A DNA stretch of 49,272 nucleotides from Dehalococcoidia bacterium (GTDB taxonomy: Bacteria; Chloroflexota; Dehalococcoidia; UBA2979): assembly GCA_020845735.1 (NCBI GenBank), contig JADLFF010000072.1:1-49272 (forward strand). Reading direction: 5' to 3'. The position numbers were made by a program, and so were the translations under genes. Shown here piece after piece: positions 26,285-33,704 of this stretch. The notes under the pieces were generated by a model. The model saw only the letters and a program-made list of their open reading frames with translations. It made no database searches and had not been told where the DNA came from. Numbering within the stretch: position 1 is the first letter of the stretch; each line of letters begins with the position of its first letter.

Positions 26285-27399
26285 CGGTCGATCTCCCCCA
26301 CCACGATGTCCACGGAGCCCAGCGCCACGATCGCATCCGGCAACGACGACCCCACGGCCATCTGCTTCAGCAACGACAGGTTGATGAGGGATGGGGCGCG
26401 GATGTGGAAGCGCGCCGGCGCAGGCCCGCCATCCGAGACGAGGTAGAACCCGAGCTCACCGCGCGGGCCCTCGACGCGGGCGTACGCCTCGCCGGGCTCC
26501 GGCCGCAGCGCGAGGGGCACGTCGGTCTTGTGGGCGCCTGCGGGCATCCCGTCGAGGGCCTGGCGAATGATGGAGGCGGACTGCTTGACCTCCTCCATGC
26601 GCACCATGAAGCGGTCCCACACGTCCCCCACGCGACCGACCGGCACCTCGAACTTGAAGCGGTCGTAGATGCCATACGAGTCGGCCTTGCGGAGGTCCCA
26701 CGGCACGCCCGAGGCGCGCAGCATGGGCCCAGCCAGCGAGCCGTTGATCGCATCCTCGGCGGAGATGGGCGCGACGCCCTTGGTCCGCGCGAGGAAGATC
26801 TCGTTCTCGATCAGCAGCGTGTGGTACTCGTCGATGCGGTCCGGCAGATCGCTGAGGAGCTGCTCGACGGCCGGGTAGAACTCGGGCGGTGGGTCGAAGG
26901 CGACCCCACCGATGCGCATGTAGTTCGTCGTCAGGCGCGCGCCGCACGTCATCTCGAACAGGTCGAGGACCTTCTCCCGCTCGCGCCACATGTACAGCAG
27001 CGGCGTCTGGAGGGCGCCCGCGTCCGACACGAGCTGCCCGTTCGCCATCGCGTGGGAGGCGATGCGCTGGAGCTCGGCGAAGATCACGCGGAGGTACTGC
27101 GCGCGCTCGGGCACCTCGACGCCCGAGAGCTGCTCGGCAGCCAGGCAGTAGCCGAGGTTGTTCGACATCCCCGCGAGGTAGTCGGCGCGGTCCGTGAACG
27201 GGATGTTCTGGGTGTACGTGCGCTCCTCGGCGAGCTTCTCCATCGAGCGGTGGAGGTACCCCACGATCATCTCGATGTCGTCGATGCGCTCGCCGTCCAT
27301 CACCACGCGGATGCGGAACACCCCATGCGTCGAGGGGTGCTGCGGCCCGATGTTGAGGACGTAGGGCTCGGAGTACGGCTCGTGGGTGAGGAGTGTCAT
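26281..27399 (-). CDS. nuoD: NADH-quinone oxidoreductase subunit D
   Basis: A 372-residue peripheral-arm subunit derived from hydrogenase large subunits. NIGPQHPSTHGVFRI supplies the histidine at the quinone headgroup site; VGYLHRSMEKLAEERTYTQN, GARLTTNYMRIGGV and the C-terminal [14 protein letters not shown] are typical. The ATG at 27399 overlaps the nuoC stop (ATGA); the open frame extends upstream only because of GC bias. It normally binds NuoB, which is not encoded in this operon. Confidence 0.96.
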   Translation of the reverse strand: MTLLTHEPYSEPYVLNIGPQHPSTHGVFRIRVVMDGERIDDIEMIVGYLHRSMEKLAEERTYTQNIPFTDRADYLAGMSNNLGYCLAAEQLSGVEVPERAQYLRVIFAELQRIASHAMANGQLVSDAGALQTPLLYMWREREKVLDLFEMTCGARLTTNYMRIGGVAFDPPPEFYPAVEQLLSDLPDRIDEYHTLLIENEIFLARTKGVAPISAEDAINGSLAGPMLRASGVPWDLRKADSYGIYDRFKFEVPVGRVGDVWDRFMVRMEEVKQSASIIRQALDGMPAGAHKTDVPLALRPEPGEAYARVEGPRGELGFYLVSDGGPAPARFHIRAPSLINLSLLKQMAVGSSLPDAIVALGSVDIVVGEIDR

Positions 27400-27911
27400 C
27401 GCGCCTGCACTCCCGGCTCCTCGTACGGGAAGCTCGGCAGGCCGGGGAAGCGCCCCTCCAGCTTCAGGAAGTCCTTGCGCAGCGGGTGCCCGGGGAAGCC
27501 CTCCCAGAGGAACAGCCGCTTGAGGCCGGGATGCCCCTCGAAGCGGATGCCCATGAGGTCGTACGTCTCGAGCTCCTGCAGCAGCGCGCCCGAGTAGACC
27601 GGGTAGCAGCTCGGCAAGGAGGGGGTGTCGTGGTCCTCGAGGACGGCCTTGACCTCGATCTGGTGGTTGTTGTCCATCGACTGCAGGAAGTAGACGACCT
27701 CGAAGCGGTCGTACTGGTCGACGGCCGTCAGGCACGAGAGCTGCGCGGCGTCCATCTCGGGGTCGTCGTGCAGCCAGCGCAGCACCTCGAGGATGCGCGG
27801 GGGATCCACCTCCACCCACTCGTCCGTGGCGTTGAGCACGACGCCGGAGAGCGCGGCGTTGAGCCGCTGCGCCACCGCGTGCCCCTCGAGCTGGTGCTTC
27901 GCTCGAGGCAC
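27396..27911 (-). CDS. nuoC: NADH-quinone oxidoreductase subunit C
   Basis: A subunit of about 171 residues with the 30-kDa subunit signature: LTAVDQYDRFEVVYFLQSMD, LEDHDTPSLPSCYPVYSGA and the C-terminal YDLMGIRFEGHPGLKRLFLWEGFPGHPLRKDF. Two in-frame GTG codons (27923 and 27911) are possible starts; I use 27911, two bases after the nuoA stop. It is stand-alone, not fused to NuoD. nuoB, which usually lies between A and C, is absent. Confidence 0.93.
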   Translation of the reverse strand: MPRAKHQLEGHAVAQRLNAALSGVVLNATDEWVEVDPPRILEVLRWLHDDPEMDAAQLSCLTAVDQYDRFEVVYFLQSMDNNHQIEVKAVLEDHDTPSLPSCYPVYSGALLQELETYDLMGIRFEGHPGLKRLFLWEGFPGHPLRKDFLKLEGRFPGLPSFPYEEPGVQAR

Positions 27912-27913
27912 CG

Positions 27914-28300
27914 CTACCGCCACTCGAGGGCGCCACGGCGCCACGCGTACGCGAGCCCGAACGCGAGCACGCCCATGAAGATCGCGGCCTTGGCGATGGA
28001 CACGAGCGGCTCGGTGAGCGCCAGGCTCGCCTGGTTGACGGCCCACGGGTAGAGGAAGATCACTTCCACGTCGAAGATGACGAACCCCAGCGCAAAGAGG
28101 TAGTAGCGCGCGTTGAACTGACCCCACGCGGTGCCCTCGGACTCCACGCCGCACTCGTAGATCGCGTTCTTCACGGGGTCAGGGTTCTCGGGCCGCTGCT
28201 TCGCGCGAAGCAGCAGCTGCGACACCACGAGGGGCAGCGCCGGGAACGACAGTCCAAGGATGATGAGGAGCCCGACTCGTCCGAAATCTGCAGGGATCAC
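27914..28300 (-). CDS. nuoA: NADH-quinone oxidoreductase subunit A
   Basis: A 128-residue three-helix subunit. The conserved loop YECGVESEGTAWGQFNARYY, containing the cysteine that lies near the quinone site in the deactive form, and the FVIFDVEVIFLYPWAV helix with its acidic residues are present. I start at the GTG at 28300, preceded by a GGGGGGAG run ten bases upstream; the frame is open to 28474. It is the first gene of the operon. Confidence 0.94.
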   Translation of the reverse strand: MIPADFGRVGLLIILGLSFPALPLVVSQLLLRAKQRPENPDPVKNAIYECGVESEGTAWGQFNARYYLFALGFVIFDVEVIFLYPWAVNQASLALTEPLVSIAKAAIFMGVLAFGLAYAWRRGALEWR

Positions 28301-28376
28301 CGCAGTGTTGCTCCCCCCGGAGAGTGGCGCGGACAGGCCGCGGACACGGTTTCCGGCATGACTCGGATGCGGCGGC

Positions 28377-28405
28377 ACCGTAGCACGGGCCCATATGGGG
28401 CGCAA
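28377..28405 (-). promoter_or_regulatory. putative nuo operon promoter with palindromic spacer
   Basis: On the minus strand TTGCGC (28400-28405) and TACGGT (28377-28382) are separated by exactly 17 bases. The spacer contains the perfect palindrome CCCATATGGG (28390-28399), a possible operator. The leader to the nuoA GTG is about 76 bases. By-eye call. Confidence 0.4.
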
Positions 28406-28634
28406 CGAAATCTCGACGTGCCTGCCTCGACGACCACGCGCATCACGGCACGCATTCGACGACCTTGCGAGCACACCTCGCAGCCCCGAATGGCACTCGC
28501 CTCGGCTGACTCGACCAGCCCAACTCGACCGGCCTCGGGGCGTGCCCTCCCCGAGGCGGCACGCCGTTTGTCATCGCGTCGTACCATCACGATGCTCATC
28601 GGAGCAGCGAGGCTGGAAGCCGAGAGGACGCGTC
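28406..28634 (+). other. intergenic region ahead of the crotonase gene
   Basis: Together with the nuo leader this makes a 334-base gene-free gap between divergent genes. It holds a hairpin (28533-28540 pairing with 28549-28556, loop CGTGCCCT) whose loop side can instead pair with 28558-28565. A possible promoter follows: TTGTCA at 28568-28573, a 17-base spacer and GATGCT at 28591-28596. GAGAGG upstream of 28635 is the ribosome binding site. I see no open frame with protein-like content. Confidence 0.35.
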
Positions 28635-29450
28635 ATGGCCGTCGAGGCAGCAACCACCACCTACACGGACATCATCGTGGAGGAGCGCAGCAACGGGGTC
28701 GCCCTCGTCAGGCTCAACCGCCCGGAGAAGCTCAACGCCTTCGGCGGCACGATGAACGAGGAGCTGACGCATTACCTCGAGTCCCTGAACCACGGCGACT
28801 ACCGCGTGCGCGCGATCGTCCTCACCGGGGAGGGGCGCGCGTTCTGCGCGGGCGGCAACGTGATGGGCTTCCCCGCCGCGGACCCCACGCGCGCCGCGGC
28901 GACCTGGCACCCGGGGCATCCGCATCAGCAGGTGGTCCACCAGATGCGCCACTGCGACATCCCGATCATCGGCGCGGTCAACGGCTACGCGGTCGGCGCG
29001 GGGTGGTCGCTGGCCCTCGCCTGCGACCTCCGGATCGCCGCCGAGGACGCCCTGTTCCAGGTGGCGCAGACGAAGCGCGGCATTGTCGCGGACGCCGGGC
29101 TGTCCTACTTCCTCCCGAGGGTCCTCGGCAGCCAGCGCGCCCTCGAGCTGATGTTCACGGGCCGCCGGATCACGGCGCACGAGGCCCACGAGCTGGGCGT
29201 GGTCCTCGAGGTGGTTCCGCCGGAGCTCCTGGTCTCGCGCGCCCTCGAGATTGCCGAGGTGATCGCGCAGGGCCCGCCGCTCTCGGCGGCCGCCCACAAG
29301 CGCCTCGTCTACGGCATCGAGGACGACGACATGACGCGGGTCCAGGAGCTGACGGGCCTCTTCGTCGGCAAGCTCTTCTACACGGAAGACGGCCGCGAGG
29401 GCGTCCGCTCCTTCGTCGAGCGCCGCGAGCCGGTCTTCGCCGGGCGGTAG
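28635..29450 (+). CDS. enoyl-CoA hydratase/isomerase (crotonase) family protein
   Basis: A 271-residue crotonase-fold enzyme acting on acyl-CoA thioesters. The fold is clear: VALVRLNRPEKLNAFGGTM, the oxyanion-hole segment GEGRAFCAGGNVMGF, NGYAVGAGWSLALACDLRIA and LPRVLGSQRALELMFTGRRI. In place of the two hydratase glutamates it has Ser (GAGWSLA for GGGCELA) and a Gln/Thr stretch (VAQTKRG for GQPEIxLG), while an Asp is kept in the following loop (IVADAG), as in isomerase-type crotonases such as PaaG. An isomerase or other crotonase reaction is therefore likelier than simple hydration. GAGAGG precedes the ATG. Confidence 0.88.
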   Translation: MAVEAATTTYTDIIVEERSNGVALVRLNRPEKLNAFGGTMNEELTHYLESLNHGDYRVRAIVLTGEGRAFCAGGNVMGFPAADPTRAAATWHPGHPHQQVVHQMRHCDIPIIGAVNGYAVGAGWSLALACDLRIAAEDALFQVAQTKRGIVADAGLSYFLPRVLGSQRALELMFTGRRITAHEAHELGVVLEVVPPELLVSRALEIAEVIAQGPPLSAAAHKRLVYGIEDDDMTRVQELTGLFVGKLFYTEDGREGVRSFVERREPVFAGR

Positions 29451-29510
29451 CGGGGCGAGGCACCGCATCGCGGCGGGAAGCGACGGACGGCCCTCGAGTG
29501 ACCGTTGTTG

Positions 29511-29540
29511 TTGACCCCCCACAGATTCGACCGATAGAGT
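29511..29540 (+). promoter_or_regulatory. putative promoter of the DUF35-thiolase unit
   Basis: TTGACC (29511-29516) and TAGAGT (29535-29540) with an 18-base spacer. The spacer and -10 region contain CAGATTCG-AC-CGATA, repeated almost unchanged at the putative promoter at 32496-32524. A further shared element, CGTGATATCG, lies at 29660-29669. The leader to the ATG at 29700 is about 150 bases and holds no other recognisable feature. Confidence 0.45.
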
Positions 29541-29699
29541 GCGCGCGGTCGCGACTGCGGCGCGCGGATTGATCGTGCTTGCACGCTCCCGGCCGCCCTC
29601 CGAGGGCGCCCGGCCTCGCTCGACAGTTACGAACCGAGTGACACCCGGTCGAGCTGCCTCGTGATATCGAGGTGGCGCATCGCACTGTGAGGAGCAGTC

Positions 29700-30119
29700 A
29701 TGGCCGACTACAACAAGCCCATCCCCGAAGCAGACCCGTACGTCACGCAGCCGTTCTGGGACGGCGCCAAGGACGGGAAGCTCATGCTTCCTCGCTGCAC
29801 CGACTGCAGCAAGGTCCACTTCTACCCCCGCATCATTTGCCCCCACTGCCAGAGCTTCAACATCGAGTGGGTCGAGGCCTCCGGCAACGGCACCATCCAC
29901 ACCTTCGCCGTCCAGCAGCGCGCCTTCGGCGGCTGGGCCGAGGAGGTCCCCTTCACCACCGCCTTCATCGACATGGCCGAGGGCGCTCGCATGCTCACCG
30001 TCCTCCGCGGCGTCGACTCCACCAACCCCCAGTCGATCAAGATCGGCTCGAAGGTCAAGGTGGAGTTCGAGAAGGCGTCCGACGACATCTCGGTTCCCTT
30101 CTGGCGAGTCGTCGAGTAG
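29700..30119 (+). CDS. DUF35 OB-fold/zinc-ribbon acyl-CoA-associated protein
   Basis: A 139-residue protein with an N-terminal helix (PFWDGAKDGKLMLPRC), a rubredoxin-like zinc ribbon (CTDC...CPHC, residues about 33-50) and an OB-fold (GNGTIHTFAVQQRAF). DUF35 proteins form complexes with thiolase-like or hydratase enzymes, helping hold acyl-CoA; ChsH2 in steroid side-chain degradation is the best studied example. The thiolase-like gene follows after 26 bases, so the pair is almost certainly a complex. GAGGAG lies upstream of the ATG. Confidence 0.88.
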   Translation: MADYNKPIPEADPYVTQPFWDGAKDGKLMLPRCTDCSKVHFYPRIICPHCQSFNIEWVEASGNGTIHTFAVQQRAFGGWAEEVPFTTAFIDMAEGARMLTVLRGVDSTNPQSIKIGSKVKVEFEKASDDISVPFWRVVE

Positions 30120-30145
30120 CAGCGGTCTCCAGGAAGGAAGCAGCA

Positions 30146-31369
30146 GTGCCAAACAACCCCTCTATGGCCGCAGCGCTCGTCGGCGCTGGCGAGTCTGACA
30201 AGATCGGGTTCGTCCCCGAGAAGACGAGCCTCATGCTCCACGCCGAGGCGATCAAGAACGCCGCGGCCGACGCAGGCATCCACATCCGCGACATCGAGGC
30301 GGTCTTCTCCGCCGGTGGCGTCCCCGGCATGCAGTCCCCCGGTCTCGCCGAGTACCTGGGTATCAAGCCGAAGTGGTTCGACAGCACGACGGTCGGTGGC
30401 TCCGCCTTCGTCATGTACGTGCACCACGCCCTCGCCGCGATCAACGCCGGCATCTTCGACATCGCCGTCATCTCGCACGGCGAGTCGGGCTACTCCGGTG
30501 GCCGCCGCGCCGGCAAGGGCACGGGCCAGACCCGAGGCCAGCTCGACCCCTGGGCGCCCGCGTCCCAGTTCGAGGCCCCGTACGGCCTCGCCGGTGCCCC
30601 CTCCAGCTACTCGCACGCCATGAACCGCTACATGCACCAGTTCGGCGTGTCCAAGGAGGCATTCGCTCAGATCGCCGTCGTCACCCGCGAGTGGGCCGGC
30701 CTCAACCCGAAGGCCGTCATGCACTCCAAGGAGACCAACCCCAACGGTGGTCCCATCACCATCGAGGACGTGCTCAACTCGCGCGTCATCTCGTGGCCCC
30801 TCAACCTCCTCGACGTCTGCCTCGTCACCGACCACGGTGGCGCGGTCATCGTCGCCTCGGCGGCCGTCGCCAAGAGCCTGCGCCGCAAGCCGGTGTGGGT
30901 CGCCGGCGCCGGTGAGGCCATGAGCCACTCGAGCATGCTCGCGATGGACGACTTCACCCGCACCTCCGCATCCGTGTCCTCCGCCCGCGCCTACAAGATG
31001 GCGGGCCTTGGTCCTCGGGACATGGAAATGGCGATGATCTACGACTCGTTCACCTACACCGCCGGTGTCACCGCCGAGATGCTCGGCCTCAGGCCGCGCG
31101 GCGAGGGTCCAACGCTCTGGGCCGGCGACGACGCTCGCCCGGGCGGCAAGTTCCCGGTGAACACCAACGGTGGTGGCCTCTCGTTCAGCCACTCCGGCAT
31201 GTACGGCATGATGCTGCTCGTCGAGGCGCAGCGGCAGCTCGCCGGCACCGCCGAGGAGCCGGGCATCGGCCTCCCGGGCCGCCAGACCAACGCCAAGGTG
31301 GCGGTGGTCAACGGCACCGGTGGCTCGCTGTCCACCACCGGCACGGTGGTCCTCACCGCGGACTCCTAG
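30146..31369 (+). CDS. thiolase-like protein (Ltp2/SCP-x type), lacking the nucleophilic cysteine
   Basis: A 407-residue thiolase-fold protein starting at a GTG with AGGAAGGAAG upstream. The region that carries the nucleophilic Cys in true thiolases reads STTVGGSAFVMYVHHALAAI, with no cysteine. The YDSFT motif and a C-terminal NTNGGGLSFSHSGMYG with its histidine are kept, but the second conserved Cys is also absent. This pattern fits the lipid-transfer-protein-like thiolases; Ltp2 is an aldolase that cleaves steroid side chains together with a DUF35 partner. Cleavage of a beta-hydroxyacyl-CoA is therefore possible, but the substrate is unknown. Confidence 0.85.
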   Translation: MPNNPSMAAALVGAGESDKIGFVPEKTSLMLHAEAIKNAAADAGIHIRDIEAVFSAGGVPGMQSPGLAEYLGIKPKWFDSTTVGGSAFVMYVHHALAAINAGIFDIAVISHGESGYSGGRRAGKGTGQTRGQLDPWAPASQFEAPYGLAGAPSSYSHAMNRYMHQFGVSKEAFAQIAVVTREWAGLNPKAVMHSKETNPNGGPITIEDVLNSRVISWPLNLLDVCLVTDHGGAVIVASAAVAKSLRRKPVWVAGAGEAMSHSSMLAMDDFTRTSASVSSARAYKMAGLGPRDMEMAMIYDSFTYTAGVTAEMLGLRPRGEGPTLWAGDDARPGGKFPVNTNGGGLSFSHSGMYGMMLLVEAQRQLAGTAEEPGIGLPGRQTNAKVAVVNGTGGSLSTTGTVVLTADS

Positions 31370-31434
31370 CCGAGTCGCTGCGCGGCAACTGTTCGATTCG
31401 AGGCTGCCCGATCCGAACGGTCGTGCGATGATTA

Positions 31435-31464
31435 CGAAAGGGGCGGCCCCGGCCGCCCCTTTCG
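31435..31464 (+). terminator. hairpin terminator after the thiolase-like gene
   Basis: A near-perfect inverted repeat, CGAAAGGGGCGGCC (31435-31448) with GGCCGCCCCTTTCG (31451-31464), lies 66 bases after the stop. There is no U-run beyond the TTTCG inside the stem. Confidence 0.65.
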
Positions 31465-31536
31465 CTCAGAGGCAAACCCTGCCCTTTCGGGCGGCCGCAT
31501 CGGTAGGTCCGAGCGGCACGCCCACGTCGAGGCGAC

Positions 31537-32340
31537 ATGCTCGTAGGTCTCCACACGCACACGCACCCCAACTCCTGGGACTCGTTCCTCACCCCCGATG
31601 AGGCGGTGGACCAGGCGAAGGAGGTCGGCCTCGACCTCATCGTGATGACCGAGCACGACTGGGCCTGGGACGAGCAGCAGTGGCGTGACCTCCAGAAGCG
31701 CCACGAGGACATCCGCGTCCTCCGCGCCATGGAGCTGAACACCGAGGACGGCCACGTGGTCTGCTTCGGCCTCCACGAGTACATCTTCGGGATGCACCGC
31801 TCGTGGGAGCTCGCCGGGCACGTCTACAAGCGCGGCGGCTGCATGATCGTCGCCCACCCCTACCGCCGGCAGATGCCGTGGCGCTGGGAGAACGAGGAGG
31901 ACAACCTCGCGGCCCTGGTCAAGGCGGAGAGCAACCCGCTCTACCGCTTCGGCGTCGCCGTGGAGGTCGCCAACGGCCGAGGCGTCCTCAAGGAGAACAC
32001 GTTCTCCCTCACCGTGAGCCAGAACCTCGGCATGCCGGGCACGGGTGCCGACGATGCCCACGAGATCAAGGACCTCGGCAAGACCGCGACCTACTTCGAT
32101 GCGGACATCCGCACCGAGGAGGACCTCATCGCCGCCCTCAAGAGCGGCCGCTTCTGGCCGATCGACCGCACGGGCGGCACCAAGCTCGCCGACCCGCTCT
32201 ACCACGATGTCCCCTCGGACATCGAGCACATCTGGCGCGAGCAGGCAGAGACCCGGCGACGGCGCCACTCCGAGGGCATGCCCGAGTTCCAGGGCCGCCC
32301 CGAGGACCATCCCCACGTCCTCGCGCTCAAGCACGCCTAG
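31537..32340 (+). CDS. PHP-domain metal-dependent hydrolase
   Basis: A 267-residue protein with the polymerase-and-histidinol-phosphatase fold. Metal-binding motifs are LVGLHTHTHPN at the N-terminus, VMTEHDWAW, RAMELNTEDGHVVCF and MIVAHPYRR, with GTGADDAHEIKDLG supplying late ligands. Relatives are phosphoesterases of small molecules or nucleotides; the substrate cannot be inferred. GAGG precedes the ATG. It sits between the thiolase unit and the dehydrogenase unit but is set off by a hairpin on either side. Confidence 0.85.
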   Translation: MLVGLHTHTHPNSWDSFLTPDEAVDQAKEVGLDLIVMTEHDWAWDEQQWRDLQKRHEDIRVLRAMELNTEDGHVVCFGLHEYIFGMHRSWELAGHVYKRGGCMIVAHPYRRQMPWRWENEEDNLAALVKAESNPLYRFGVAVEVANGRGVLKENTFSLTVSQNLGMPGTGADDAHEIKDLGKTATYFDADIRTEEDLIAALKSGRFWPIDRTGGTKLADPLYHDVPSDIEHIWREQAETRRRRHSEGMPEFQGRPEDHPHVLALKHA

Positions 32341-32710
32341 CACGCCCGGCACGTCCGGGCAGGCCCAGCACGCCTGACGCTCGTCCTGTCTCGAGGCGCT
32401 GACCTCGAGTGGTTGGCGCGCTCGCGGCTGCTCACCGCGTGCACCTCGAGGCGTCGCGGAGCTGTCACGCAGCGGCGACGAATGTCGGTCGTTCGTTGAC
32501 ACGCCAGATTCGCGCCGATATCGTTCGCCGCTGGTCAGCCTCGGAAACGGCGATATCACGCGCCGAGCACGAAGGCTCCGGCCCCCGACGCCAGTTGGGC
32601 GACACGGTTCGCTTGCCGCGGCGGCAGGTCGAGGCGTGAACGCTTGTGCCGACTCCAGGCCGTGCTGGTAGCAAGATGACCCACGATGGGTCGCAGGAAG
32701 GAACAGGCTC
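32341..32710 (+). other. 370-base intergenic region upstream of the dehydrogenase pair
   Basis: No convincing open frame. It starts with a short hairpin (GCCCGG-CACGT-CCGGGC, 32344-32360) that could end the PHP transcript, in a stretch where GCACGCC/GCACGTCC is loosely repeated. A promoter-like segment (32496-32524), two GATATC-centred dyads (32516-32523 and 32551-32560) and AGGAAGGAA (32696-32704) ahead of the ATG follow. The remainder shows nothing I recognise. Confidence 0.5.
32496..32524 (+). promoter_or_regulatory. putative promoter of the dehydrogenase pair
   Basis: TTGACA (32496-32501) and TATCGT (32519-32524) with a 17-base spacer. The segment CAGATTCG-CG-CCGATA (32505-32520) closely repeats the one at 29522-29536. 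CGATATCACG at 32551-32560 is the reverse complement of the element at 29660-29669. Confidence 0.5.
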
Positions 32711-33688
32711 ATGGGTGCGTTGGACGGCAAGATTGCCGTCGTCACGGGCGCTGGCCGTGGCATCGGCGCCGCGGTGGCGGAGTACCTCGCCGCCGAGGGC
32801 GCGAAGGTCGTAGTGAACGACCCCGGTGTGAACGTCGACGGCTCCGGCCAGGACAACGGTCCCGCCGACGAGGTCGTCGCCAGGATCAAGGCCGCAGGCG
32901 GCGAGGCCGTCGCCAACCACGACACGGTCTCGACGCTCGAGGGCGGCGAGAACATGGTCAAGCAGGCCGTCGACACGTGGGGCCGCATCGACATCCTCTG
33001 CAACGTCGCGGGCATCCTCCGCGACCGCATGATTTTCAACATGGCTCCCGAGGAGTGGCGTGACGTCATCGACGTCCACCTCACCGGCCAGTTCCACACG
33101 ATCAAGCCTGCGTCCGTCCTCATGCGCCAGCAGCGCTACGGCCGCATCCTGAACTGGACCTCCACCTCGGGCCTCATCGGGAACACCGGCCAGGCCAACT
33201 ACGGCGCCGCCAAGGCGGGCGTCGCTGGCCTCACCCGTGTCGTCGCCAAGGACCTCGGGCGCTACGGCGTGACCGTCAACTCGATCTCCCCGGGCGCCGC
33301 CACCCGCATGACCCAGTCGGTCCCGGACGCGGCTCGGCAGCTCCGAGCGCGCGCCGGCATCAGCGGTGCCGCCTCGGCCGCTCCGGTGGAGGAGAGCCTC
33401 TTCAGCGGCCTCCGCGGCCCCGAGCTCATCGCCCCGATGGTTGCCTACCTCTGCACGGACGAAGCCTGGAACATCAACGGCCAGATCTTCCACGTGAACG
33501 GCAACAACGTCTCCGTCGGCACCCACCCGATCGCCTACAAGACGATCTTCAAGCCCGGCGTCTGGACGATGAAGGAACTCAACGACGGGATGCAGAACGT
33601 CCTGATGGTCGGCGCGAACAACCCCGCACCGCCCGCCGAGGACATCGAGATCCCGGGCCGCAACACCCCCGGCCAGGCGCTGGAATAA
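32711..33688 (+). CDS. short-chain dehydrogenase/reductase, (3R)-hydroxyacyl-CoA dehydrogenase-like, copy 1
   Basis: A 325-residue SDR enzyme. The cofactor motif VTGAGRGIG, the NVAGILRD segment, the catalytic serine in NWTSTSG and Y-G-A-A-K in QANYGAAKAG are intact. A C-terminal extension after residue about 260 carries NGNNVSVG and ends in a Pro-rich tail. The long PGVNVDGSG insert after the second strand is typical of the peroxisomal multifunctional-enzyme-2 dehydrogenase group, so oxidation of (3R)-hydroxyacyl-CoA or a sterol-like alcohol is plausible. It has a 16-residue Ala/Ser/Glu insertion (SGAASAAPVEESLFSG) missing from the neighbouring copy. Confidence 0.88.
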   Translation: MGALDGKIAVVTGAGRGIGAAVAEYLAAEGAKVVVNDPGVNVDGSGQDNGPADEVVARIKAAGGEAVANHDTVSTLEGGENMVKQAVDTWGRIDILCNVAGILRDRMIFNMAPEEWRDVIDVHLTGQFHTIKPASVLMRQQRYGRILNWTSTSGLIGNTGQANYGAAKAGVAGLTRVVAKDLGRYGVTVNSISPGAATRMTQSVPDAARQLRARAGISGAASAAPVEESLFSGLRGPELIAPMVAYLCTDEAWNINGQIFHVNGNNVSVGTHPIAYKTIFKPGVWTMKELNDGMQNVLMVGANNPAPPAEDIEIPGRNTPGQALE

Positions 33689-33704
33689 GGGAGTCGACGA
33701 ACAA

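Noticed and set aside
26281..27936. 551-residue open frame suggesting an extended NuoD
   Set aside because: The N-terminal 179 residues are an out-of-frame reading of nuoC; NuoD begins at the ATG overlapping the nuoC stop.
29822..31192. Long minus-strand open frame opposite the DUF35-thiolase pair
   Set aside because: Low-complexity Asp/Gly/Val/Arg protein with no recognisable fold; antisense shadow.
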